Source: Candidatus Doudnabacteria bacterium RIFCSPHIGHO2_01_FULL_46_24 | Lineage (GTDB): Bacteria > Patescibacteriota > Doudnabacteria > UBA920 > O2-02-FULL-48-8 | Length of the DNA stretch: 40,322 bases | Assembly: GCA_001777575.1 (NCBI GenBank) | Contig: MFEL01000006.1 | Location: 1 to 40,322 of the forward strand | Direction: 5' to 3' | Shown: positions 21,414 through 28,780 of the stretch, in pieces | How positions within the stretch are numbered: position 1 is the first letter of the stretch | Layout: every line of letters begins with the position of its first letter | The notes under the pieces: model-generated | Seen by the model: the letters and a program-made list of their open reading frames with translations, nothing else | The model's database searches: none | Told to the model about the DNA's origin: nothing | Translations under genes and position numbers: made by a program

Positions 21414-21538
21414 CTTCCACAACTCTGGGTATTTGCTTAGTGAACTCTGAAGAGCAGTTGTACTGAATTAATCTCTTGCCTGCCCGCCGAAGCTTTAGCA
21501 CAGGCGGGTTGACTTAGAAACGCCCAGAATCGTGGAAA
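21414..21538. repeat. Repeat H1 (long imperfect hairpin with nested palindrome)
   Basis: Left arm 21414-21440 (CTTCCACAACTCTGGG...) pairs with 21513-21538 (...CCCAGAATCGTGGAAAT) with evenly spaced mismatches. It differs from H2 by an extra 30-base GCCGAAGCTTTAGC palindrome at 21479-21508. Confidence 0.7.
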
Positions 21539-21575
21539 TCAGCCTTCGCCGGGGCTTCGGCTGACTGGCCGCAAA

Positions 21576-21604
21576 TTGACTGCTGATTTTCAAAGGACTA
21601 ATAT
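21576..21604 (+). promoter_or_regulatory. Promoter of the 79-residue coiled-coil gene, probably leaderless
   Basis: TTGACT (21576-21581), 17-base spacer, TAATAT (21599-21604). The ATG at 21611 lies about where transcription would begin, so the message is likely leaderless. Confidence 0.7.
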
Positions 21605-21610
21605 TATTAC

Positions 21611-21850
21611 ATGAGTGATATAAACTTCAAACCGCTATTTGAATACTTGGATGACATGAAGGCCGAACTCAAGGCTGATATTGCTGAAGTTAAGGAATCT
21701 AATGCCCAAATACTGACGAACCTTGATGGCCTTACAAAAATGGTCAAAACTTTCCAGGAAGAACATATCATCATGCGCAAGCGTCTTGAAGTTCTGGAAG
21801 CCTGGGCCAAAAAAGTTTCGGAAAAAGTCGGCATCCCGCTGCCTTTCTAA
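21611..21850 (+). CDS. Small coiled-coil protein on the plus strand
   Basis: 79 residues: MSDINFKPLFEYLDDMKAEL, then heptad-rich KADIAEVKESNAQILTNLDGLTKMVKTFQEEHIIMRKRLEVLEAW, ending AKKVSEKVGIPLPF. The tail W-A-K-K-V-x-x-K-V-G matches the coiled-coil family at 1179-1452, 6619-6762 and 6777-7073. It is the only protein gene on the plus strand, transcribed against the surrounding small-ORF array, with its own promoter and terminator. Function unknown. Confidence 0.8.
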   Translation: MSDINFKPLFEYLDDMKAELKADIAEVKESNAQILTNLDGLTKMVKTFQEEHIIMRKRLEVLEAWAKKVSEKVGIPLPF

Positions 21851-21865
21851 AAATGCTGCTTACTG

Positions 21866-21890
21866 CCCCGTCGAATGACGGGGTTTTTGT
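21866..21890 (+). terminator. Intrinsic terminator of the plus-strand coiled-coil gene
   Basis: CCCCGTC-GAAT-GACGGGG followed by TTTTTGTTT, 16 bases after the stop codon. Confidence 0.9.
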
Positions 21891-21907
21891 TTGAAGGGTC
21901 ATATTCC

Positions 21908-21966
21908 GATCCTCTGAGCTCCACCATCATACAGGAATGTATGACTGTGCAGACCAGGGGAAGGAG
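21908..21966. repeat. Repeat P2 (imperfect hairpin)
   Basis: Arms CCTCTGAGCTCCAC and GTGCAGACCAGGGG pair with evenly spaced mismatches around the central TCATACA/TGTATGA stem. P3 keeps the arms but has a different central hairpin. Confidence 0.65.
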
Positions 21967-22065
21967 CAGTGTTGGCGGGCACTGCTTGCGGTCGCTCTGT
22001 AACGAGCAACCTGGTTGGAAACTTACACCACCGCCAAGCGGTCGAACTTCCTCCTTACAACACAA

Positions 22066-22368
22066 CTACCTAACCGAGTACTGATAGGGGTAGAGATCAT
22101 CCGAAACATACACGAAACGGACACCCCTTTGAGACCACGAGATCTGGGTACAGAATTGCTCACTCTGTCCCCAGTCCCGGATGGGAGTGAGACCGTGACG
22201 GAACGTGGCTTTCGCGCCGATCAGGTAGGATTCACCTTGCTTCATCCTCCCTTCTTCTAACGTCGCGATGACGTGTGTGGCCAACCTGTGGCTCATCCAC
22301 ACGTTGACGCCGAACGACAGCAACGCCGCGACGACGAAAGTGATTCTGCCGAACCTTCGGTAACTCAT
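22066..22368 (-). CDS. 100-residue exported or membrane-anchored protein
   Basis: From ATG 22368 with ribosome binding site AGGTGGG. N-terminal signal or anchor (RRFGRITFVVAALLSFGVNVWM), then a soluble part with EEGRMKQGESYLIGAKATFRHG and a C-terminal WSQRGVRFVYVSDDLYPYQYSVR. Unrecognised family. Repeat H2 lies about 150 bases upstream and P2 follows, the same H-ORF-P order as in the neighbouring units. GC-rich relative to nearby housekeeping genes. Confidence 0.6.
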   Translation of the reverse strand: MSYRRFGRITFVVAALLSFGVNVWMSHRLATHVIATLEEGRMKQGESYLIGAKATFRHGLTPIRDWGQSEQFCTQISWSQRGVRFVYVSDDLYPYQYSVR

Positions 22369-22516
22369 AACCCACCTATTCGCGCAATTTTGCTCATCAT
22401 AGAGCTCAGCGCATAAAGGACCTGTCCGCCTAAAAAACTTGTGAAAGCAGCAGCGGCCGATATTTCACCATGCGCTGCCGGCGCTTATTTCCGCTGCACC
22501 AGCGGTAGGACTGTTG

Positions 22517-22612
22517 CTTCCACAACTCTGGGTATTTGCTTAGAAACTTGTTAGAGCTACAATTACTGAATTTATCTCCTGTTTGACTTAGAAACGCCCA
22601 GAATCGTGGAAA
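22517..22612. repeat. Repeat H2
   Basis: Arms 22517-22543 and 22587-22612 are nearly identical to those of H1, with the same flank (AATCAGCCTTCGC). It lacks the inserted 30-base palindrome of H1. Confidence 0.7.
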
Positions 22613-22680
22613 TCAGCCTTCGCTCCACCTTCGTCAAACTTCGGCGGACAAGCAAGCTTCGGCTGACAAGCAAATTTCTT

Positions 22681-22776
22681 GCTTCCAAAATGTTAGGCAT
22701 TCAATTGGGTAATATATTCTGCAAAACTTTTTACTAGAAAAAGTACCGCAGACAGAATGCCCAACACCCTGGAAAC
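22681..22776. repeat. Repeat H4 (divergent)
   Basis: Arms GCTTCCAAAATGTTAGGCATTC and the complementary GAATGCCCAACACCC-TGGAAAC show the same plan as H1-H3 with different inner sequence; the right flank GGAAACAAAAT is shared with H3. Confidence 0.5.
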
Positions 22777-22826
22777 AAAATTATAAATTTACTTAAATAC
22801 TTTACAGTATGTAAGTATTTATCCGA

Positions 22827-22884
22827 TCCTCTGAACTCCACTACAATACAATATAGTAATGTAGTGCAGGTCAGGAGAAGGGGG
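22827..22884. repeat. Repeat P3
   Basis: Arms CCTCTGAACTCCAC and GTGCAGGTCAGGAG as in P2, but the central hairpin is changed to CACTACA ... TGTAGTG with pairing kept. Confidence 0.65.
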
Positions 22885-22952
22885 AGCAGATAAAGCGAAT
22901 ATAAATATTATAAATCGCTGCTCCAGCCTTTGCGGCCCCAAGGGGTCGCGCG

Positions 22953-23237
22953 CTACTTCTCGTCGTAGCACGGGAATCGATCCCGCGCCTTCCACCACGG
23001 TCCCGGCGAACCGTTGAGGTTGCCCATCTTCACACGGTGCTGCGCCAGGATCTCCTGCCGCAGGCGGACCGCCGCCTCGTGGTTGTTGTCCAACAGGATC
23101 GGATCGGGGATCCGATGCCGCGAACGGGCGAATTGGACCGCGGTGCGCCGGGCGGTGAGCAGGTCATGCCCTCTACCCTCAACCGGAACCACCAGATCCG
23201 ACTGACTCCTGGATCCCACATGGAACACTGCTGTCAT
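22953..23237 (-). CDS. 94-residue protein of unknown function
   Basis: ATG 23237 has a strong ribosome binding site (AGGAGGACAAG) and overlaps the stop of the upstream 49-residue gene (ATGA), so the two are coupled. Soluble and basic: SDLVVPVEGRGHDLLTARRTAVQFA, then a likely helix EAAVRLRQEILAQH and a Trp-containing tail. No family recognised. It is preceded by repeat H3 (before the 49-residue gene) and followed by P3. Confidence 0.6.
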   Translation of the reverse strand: MTAVFHVGSRSQSDLVVPVEGRGHDLLTARRTAVQFARSRHRIPDPILLDNNHEAAVRLRQEILAQHRVKMGNLNGSPGPWWKARDRFPCYDEK

Positions 23238-23383
23238 CTTGTCCTCCTGACTGGGGTTGTGGCGACGACCGGACTTCCGAGAAAAAACCGGATCGCATCA
23301 GCCAAGCTGTTGCGAAGGCTTTCCCATCGAATCCGATCCTGTCGCCGGGGTTTGTGATTTTTGTTATTGCGGCTGTACCTCAT
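23234..23383 (-). CDS. 49-residue basic peptide
   Basis: ATG 23383 with ribosome binding site AGGAG seven bases upstream. MRYSRNNKNHKPRRQDRIRWES then an amphipathic LRNSLADAIRFFLGSPVV. It is the first gene after the promoter at 23605-23633; repeat H3 forms the end of its leader. It overlaps the next start by four bases. Function unknown. Confidence 0.55.
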   Translation of the reverse strand: MRYSRNNKNHKPRRQDRIRWESLRNSLADAIRFFLGSPVVATTPVRRTR

Positions 23384-23399
23384 CGTCAACTCCTGTATG

Positions 23400-23493
23400 C
23401 TTCCACAACTCTGGGTGCTTGCAACTTAGTTGCTAAGAGGGCAATGTTTAGTTTCCCTGCAAAACTAAGACAAACGCCCAGAGCCGTGGAAAC
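23400..23493. repeat. Repeat H3
   Basis: Arms 23400-23429 and 23465-23493 pair with evenly spaced mismatches, on the plan CTTCCACAACTCTGGG against CCCAGAGCCGTGGAAAC. It ends 17 bases before the 49-residue gene on the transcript. Confidence 0.7.
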
Positions 23494-23604
23494 AAAATAG
23501 CTCCTTTGCAGGAGCCATGTTACGCATTATGTGATACGCGTTACGTGCCAAATCGGTCCTGAACGATTTGAGTACGATTATTGGATTTTTAAGGTTAACG
23601 GGTA

Positions 23605-23633
23605 AGTATATACCTTTTTGCCGCCGCTGTCAA
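23605..23633 (-). promoter_or_regulatory. Sigma70-type promoter of the small-ORF array
   Basis: Minus strand TTGACA (23628-23633), 17-base spacer, TATACT (23605-23610). It points into the H/P array with a leader of about 215 bases. Confidence 0.75.
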
Positions 23634-23697
23634 CCCCGTTTAGAAATCCGATGCCAAGGCATCAGCAGTCGTCTTTGACGACTAATTTCTAACGGGG
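23634..23697. repeat. Palindrome with three-way-junction form (CCCCGTTTAGAAAT family)
   Basis: Outer stem CCCCGTTTAGAAAT (23634-23647) with ATTTCTAACGGGG (23685-23697). Inside are two perfect hairpins, GATGCC-AA-GGCATC (23650-23663) and AGTCGTC-TTT-GACGACT (23667-23683). It borders the -35 box of the array promoter. Confidence 0.75.
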
Positions 23698-23769
23698 TCA
23701 AGGCTTTGGCCTATATTTTGGCTAAAATTAGCCAAAAATTAGTAATTAGTAAAGAGTAATAAGAGCAAA

Positions 23770-23797
23770 TAAAAACCGCAGGTCTAGCCTGCAGTTT
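23770..23797 (-). terminator. Intrinsic terminator of groEL
   Basis: On the minus strand CTGCAGG-CTAGA-CCTGCGG followed by TTTTT, about 50 bases beyond the groEL stop. Confidence 0.85.
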
Positions 23798-23846
23798 TCT
23801 AATGACTATTTACTATTTACTAATTACTTATTACTTATTACTAGTT

Positions 23847-25560
<1,714 letters not shown>

Positions 25561-25564
25561 TTAA

Positions 25565-25840
25565 TTACTCAACTACGCCGAGGATGTCCTCGTCTTTGAG
25601 AAATTTATACTCGACCTCATCAATCTCGACCTCATCGCCGGCGTATTTGCCAAACAAAACCTTATCGCCGATGGCGAGGCTCAACTTCTTGACTTTTTCA
25701 CCGTCACCGACTGCAATCACTTCGCCCTGCTCTTTTTTCTCCTTTTCGGCCGTGTCCGGCAGCACAATGCCGGACTTGGTCACCTCTTCCGAGGTTAAGG
25801 GCTTGACCAGCACGCGGTCGCCCAGGGGCTTTATCTTCAT
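25565..25840 (-). CDS. groES: 10 kDa co-chaperonin GroES
   Basis: 91 residues starting [31 protein letters not shown], with the mobile-loop region, [11 protein letters not shown] and [31 protein letters not shown], all standard GroES features. It caps the GroEL chamber. Ribosome binding site AAAGGAG. It is driven by a strong promoter at 25928-25956; a terminator-like hairpin stands in its leader. Confidence 0.98.
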   Translation of the reverse strand: MKIKPLGDRVLVKPLTSEEVTKSGIVLPDTAEKEKKEQGEVIAVGDGEKVKKLSLAIGDKVLFGKYAGDEVEIDEVEYKFLKDEDILGVVE

Positions 25841-25858
25841 AGCTTTCTCCTTTGATTA

Positions 25859-25880
25859 AAAAATGCCTAAGGGCATTTTT
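25859..25880 (-). promoter_or_regulatory. Terminator-like hairpin in the groES leader
   Basis: AAAAATGCC-CTTA-GGCATTTTT plus a further T on the minus strand, between the promoter and the ribosome binding site. It could be an attenuator, a weak terminator for upstream transcription, or an RNA thermosensor; AT-rich stem. Confidence 0.5.
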
Positions 25881-25890
25881 ATTTTCTACT

Positions 25891-25918
25891 TGTCCGCCGA
25901 AGCTTTAGCGTGGGCGGA
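25891..25918. repeat. GCCGAAGCTTTAGC palindrome
   Basis: TCCGCCGAAGCTTTAGCGTG followed by GGCGGA. Same family as the insert in H1 at 21479-21508. It lies in the groES leader. Confidence 0.7.
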
Positions 25919-25927
25919 GCACTAATA

Positions 25928-25956
25928 ATTATAATCATTCGCCCCAAGTTTTGCAA
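25928..25956 (-). promoter_or_regulatory. groESL promoter
   Basis: Minus strand TTGCAA (25951-25956), 17-base spacer, perfect TATAAT (25928-25933). No clear CIRCE operator. Confidence 0.8.
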
Positions 25957-25998
25957 GAGTGGAAAATACCTGGGATGAGGGCGGTCCCTCTCAAGAGC

Positions 25999-26964
25999 TC
26001 ATAGAATGGACTTATCGCTTTCCAATTTTTCTGGTTTCGGGGTTTGCGAAATTACCCTGAAAAAATCATCCCGAATTTTCTGCCGCGGGTCAAGCGCGTG
26101 CAGTTTCAACATATGCTTATTGGCCACGGTCGAGGAGGTCGACCAACGGTTTTCGGGTAAATTGAAGGTATGCCGGATATGCACAAATCTCGCCAGTGGC
26201 TCAATCAAAAAAGCGGGAACGGCCAACAACAACTCCAGAAATTTTTTCAACCCGGAATTGACCAGACCGCCTAAATAAGCCCTGCGTTGAATCGGGTCGA
26301 AATTGGGAAAATAAGATTTAAGCCATGGGTTGGCGTGAATCAGGTTTTGATATGTGTCAAAACCATCAAGCGGCAAAATCGTGGCCAGCCAAAACGCAAA
26401 ATAAGGATCGTCGGGTTTGAGAAGCAGATGTTCCAGCCGGAGGTTGTATTCGCTGACATAAAACCCGAAGCAAAAACGGTTGGCAATATGCGTACGGTTT
26501 TTATAAACTCCCAGAAGCTTGAAGATCAAAATGATGATAGACCTGACGATATACAGCCGGTCTGCTTTGGTGATAACGAAAAAATCAATATCCGATTCCG
26601 CCTTGACTGAACCTATGGCTATGCTGTTGATTACGCAGACGCATTGGGTGAACGGCAGAGTTGCCAGCAATCTTTGGTATTTTCTCACCAGCTTCCATCT
26701 TTTGAGCAGATCGAGATTGTTTTGTTCGTACTGCCGCTGGTCCCAAGGTTTGAGTGCGTAGAAAGCCCCAATCGCCTCAATCGTTCCGGCTGAGGATAAG
26801 CGCCTAAGATTTTGCTCAACTTCGGCAAATTCTGCCTTGGTCTCATACAGCAATTCCCAAATCCTCCGCGAAGTTAAGGGAATTCCGTACAGACTAAAAA
26901 AAGCCAGGGTCTTTATGATGGCATCGGTTAAGCCTGCCCTGGCCTTAACCGAGATTTGCGGCAT
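25999..26964 (-). CDS. Nucleotidyltransferase-like protein with N-terminal winged helix
   Basis: 321 residues from ATG 26964, chosen because GGAAAG precedes it; earlier ATGs up to 26994 deepen the overlap with the upstream gene. The N-terminal third looks like a winged helix (LTDAIIKTLAFFSLYGIPLTSRRIWELL, AEVEQNLRRLSSAGTI). The middle contains SIAIGSVKAESDIDFFVIT, the G-S-x-x-x-x-S-D-I-D pattern of the polymerase-beta nucleotidyltransferase fold. The C-terminal part is helical and hydrophobic in places. Substrate unknown; the family appears in candidate-phyla genomes without an assigned role. It overlaps the 114-residue gene by 20 bases, implying coupling. Confidence 0.65.
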   Translation of the reverse strand: MPQISVKARAGLTDAIIKTLAFFSLYGIPLTSRRIWELLYETKAEFAEVEQNLRRLSSAGTIEAIGAFYALKPWDQRQYEQNNLDLLKRWKLVRKYQRLLATLPFTQCVCVINSIAIGSVKAESDIDFFVITKADRLYIVRSIIILIFKLLGVYKNRTHIANRFCFGFYVSEYNLRLEHLLLKPDDPYFAFWLATILPLDGFDTYQNLIHANPWLKSYFPNFDPIQRRAYLGGLVNSGLKKFLELLLAVPAFLIEPLARFVHIRHTFNLPENRWSTSSTVANKHMLKLHALDPRQKIRDDFFRVISQTPKPEKLESDKSIL

Positions 26965-27289
26965 CAATTTCTTTCCATTCATCTTCATCGTCATGCCATT
27001 TGTATGCTTTCAGTTTGTGGGAAAACTCCGTATCAGAGTAAGTGTACTCAGTGCGGGCGGATTTACCTGCCTGGTGCGAATAATATTCCTTCTTGCCCAA
27101 AACGACTGGCTTCGATTCGCGCGTCAGCTTGATCTTGCCGATGGGGCTTTCGAAAATCAAAACCTCAGCCACACCAAGCTTAACTGGGCCATCGGATGTT
27201 TCGCCCAAGATGTCCTCGGTTGTCTCCTCGAGAATCTTAAACTTGCGCTTAAGTTCTTCTTTCAGCCCTTCCCATTTGTCGGTTTCCAT
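26945..27289 (-). CDS. 114-residue protein of unknown function
   Basis: Soluble, acidic to neutral, starting METDKWEGLKEELKRKFKILEETTED, then a beta-rich part, GVAEVLIFESPIGKIKLTRESKPVVLGKKEYYSHQAGKSARTEYTY, and ending EFSHKLKAYKWHDDEDEWKEID. I do not recognise a characterised family. It overlaps the start of the nucleotidyltransferase-like gene downstream and lies directly next to the DUF559 element upstream, whose stop codon is four bases from its ATG. Confidence 0.7.
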   Translation of the reverse strand: METDKWEGLKEELKRKFKILEETTEDILGETSDGPVKLGVAEVLIFESPIGKIKLTRESKPVVLGKKEYYSHQAGKSARTEYTYSDTEFSHKLKAYKWHDDEDEWKEIDAANLG

Positions 27290-27293
27290 AAAG

Positions 27294-27707
27294 TTATTTC
27301 CGCTCTTCTTCTCCCCTTGCGGGAGAAGATGTCAGCCGTTTCTGTTTAACATTAAGCCGGCTGACAGATGAGGGATTATTTAACGCATCTTTAATTTGAT
27401 TGATTACCTTCTTTTCGCTGGTCATTTCACCGTTCCAAAATCTCAAGACTGTAAAGCCTTGGGATTCGAGATATTTTGTACGGGATAAGTCGCCGCTCTT
27501 GGTCATAGGATTTCTATGCGGGCTGCCATCCAACTCGAGGACTAGCCTTTTCTCAAAGCAGCAAAAATCCACGCAATACTGATCTATCCATACTTGCCTT
27601 CTAAACTTATAACCCAGTTGCCGATCTTTAATCAGAAACCAAAGCCGTTTTTCTTCTGGTGTTTGTTTTTTTCTAAGATCTCTGGCTAAATCTTTGATTT
27701 TAACCAT
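27294..27707 (-). CDS. DUF559 / very-short-patch-repair-like endonuclease (second copy)
   Basis: 137 residues: LRKKQTPEEKRLWFLIKDRQLGYKFRRQ, then YCVDFCCFEKRLVLELDGSPH (likely metal-binding D and E-x-D residues) and YLESQGFTVLRFWNGEM near the end, all typical of DUF559. It is only modestly similar to the copy at 387-785. The last 25 or so residues (through LTSSPARGEEERK) are encoded by the left inverted repeat, again as in the first copy, and are probably dispensable. Expected activity is DNA cleavage; no partner gene. Confidence 0.85.
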   Translation of the reverse strand: MVKIKDLARDLRKKQTPEEKRLWFLIKDRQLGYKFRRQVWIDQYCVDFCCFEKRLVLELDGSPHRNPMTKSGDLSRTKYLESQGFTVLRFWNGEMTSEKKVINQIKDALNNPSSVSRLNVKQKRLTSSPARGEEERK

Positions 27708-27778
27708 TATATCACCCTCATCTGTCCGAGCCTAGACTAATTCTTGTAATCGGACATCTTCTCCCGTTCAGGGAGAAG
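27308..27778. mobile_element. Putative DUF559 element bounded by inverted two-hairpin modules
   Basis: Left end: CTTCTCCC-CTTGC-GGGAGAAG (27308-27328), then stem TGTCAGCCG/CGGCTGACA (27330-27366), then GATGAGGG. Right end, inverted: CCCTCATC, stem TGTCCGA/TCGGACA (27723-27756), then CTTCTCCC-GTTCA-GGGAGAAG (27758-27778). Both outer hairpins are perfect 8 bp stems with the same sequence but different loops. Only the DUF559 gene lies inside. Confidence 0.7.
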
Positions 27779-27790
27779 ATAAAATGAAAT

Positions 27791-28708
27791 CTAACGCTGT
27801 TCCTTCGGACAGAAACTCCCCGTTCGCCCGTTAAACTTGATTGACTTTATTATACTACCACACTTTTTGCATTTTTCCCCGGCCCGACCATAAACTTTAT
27901 GGAGCAACCCGTACGTGCCCCAATCTCCGCTCGGGCGGACAAAATCTCCGACTGATGAACCGTAATGTGCAGTCGCATCTTTGAGAATCTTTTTTATAGC
28001 CATGAATAATCGCCTTCGCTCTTCTCCCTTCACGCTTCGCACTCTTCTGATCGGTCTGATCTTGGCGTAATACAGGATTTCGTCCGAATAGATATTGCCG
28101 ATGCCGGCGATATTTTTTGGATCCATGAGGAACTGCTTAATCTTCGCGTTTGGTCGTTTATTGAGACTGGACAACAATTGAGCGATCGCATATCGGTTGT
28201 CTAATGGCTCCGGGCCATATTCTTGCAGTTCGCGAACCTGCGGCAATTCCTTGTCCGTCACCAGCTTGAGATACCCGAACTGGCGGTAGTCGTTATAAAA
28301 AAGCTTGGCGCCGTCCGTGAATTCGAAAATCACGTGCGTGGACTTGGCCGGCAACCGTTGTGGAGGGGCATCCTCCACATTCAAAAGTCTGATCTGCTTA
28401 TCCAGATGCTTCTTGTCCAAAAAAATCAGTTGGCCGGTCATTTTCAGATGCACTAAGATGGCAAATTTTCCGGCAAGGTCAATGATGATCATTTTGGCTC
28501 GCCTCTTTACATCCGTGATTTTCTTGCCGCGCAACGTATACGCAAACGATAACGCCACGTCATGAGCATTTTTGCGCAAATTCGAAAGCGTGCCAGGCCC
28601 CATGGCCACCATCTTGGGCAACAAGACCCGCACGGATTTGATTTTCCTGTTCTTAAGTCTCGGCCGCAGTTCTCTGACGACCGTTTCGACCTCGGGGAGT
28701 TCAGGCAT
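27791..28708 (-). CDS. mutM: Formamidopyrimidine-DNA glycosylase (Fpg/MutM)
   Basis: 305 residues. The catalytic N-terminus MPELPEVETV is intact (Pro2 and Glu3), followed by LVHLKMTGQL, NDYRQFGYLKL, LMDPKNIAGIGNIYSDEILYYAKIRP and the C-terminal zinc-finger region CKKCGSIIKSIKFNGRTGSFCPKEQR (in two halves). It removes 8-oxoguanine and ring-opened purines. The fourth zinc ligand is changed: the usual C-P-x-C is C-P-K-E (Glu303), so zinc binding may be altered. TATAAT lies six bases before the start codon, suggesting a leaderless message. The DUF559 element sits 12 bases beyond its stop. Confidence 0.95.
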   Translation of the reverse strand: MPELPEVETVVRELRPRLKNRKIKSVRVLLPKMVAMGPGTLSNLRKNAHDVALSFAYTLRGKKITDVKRRAKMIIIDLAGKFAILVHLKMTGQLIFLDKKHLDKQIRLLNVEDAPPQRLPAKSTHVIFEFTDGAKLFYNDYRQFGYLKLVTDKELPQVRELQEYGPEPLDNRYAIAQLLSSLNKRPNAKIKQFLMDPKNIAGIGNIYSDEILYYAKIRPIRRVRSVKGEERRRLFMAIKKILKDATAHYGSSVGDFVRPSGDWGTYGLLHKVYGRAGEKCKKCGSIIKSIKFNGRTGSFCPKEQR

Positions 28709-28780
28709 ACGTGCATTATAACAAAAAATAGCCTCTTGGGCTGCTTTATGTTACGTGTTATGCGATACGTGTTACGTGAG

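Larger units (their letters stand above)
22369..22952. other. 584-base interval without a convincing gene
   Basis: Holds repeats H2 (22517-22612), H4 (22681-22776) and P3 (22827-22884), a GCTTCGGC-type hairpin near 22610-22680, and an AT-rich hairpin AAATACTT ... AAGTATTT near 22795-22820. No good start codon with a ribosome binding site was found. Confidence 0.6.
23384..23846. other. 463-base interval between the small-ORF array and groEL
   Basis: Holds repeat H3, a hairpin GCTCCT-TTGC-AGGAGC near 23501, a TTACGTG word-satellite (about 23519-23549), the array promoter, a three-way-junction palindrome, two AGTAATTAGT satellites (about 23740-23763 and 23803-23843) and the groEL terminator. 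No gene seen. Confidence 0.7.

Noticed and set aside
21847-22065. 72-codon minus-strand frame over repeat P2
   Set aside because: Needs a TTG start without a ribosome binding site, runs through a plus-strand terminator and is explained by the P repeat shared with P1.
22681-22776. Integron attC site (contains GTTAGGC and GCCCAAC)
   Set aside because: The two words are in the wrong order: attC sites read RYYYAAC ... GTTRRRY on either strand, whereas here both strands read GTTRRRY ... RYYYAAC. No integrase in the window.
20525-23500. CRISPR array or Cas locus suggested by spaced repeats and the Cas2-like protein
   Set aside because: H and P repeats are long imperfect hairpins with irregular spacing and ORFs between them, not 25-40 base direct repeats with short spacers; no Cas1 or other Cas gene is present.
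25900-25930. CIRCE heat-shock operator upstream of groES
   Set aside because: Only a partial TTAGTGCTC half-site is present; the matching second half at the correct spacing is missing.
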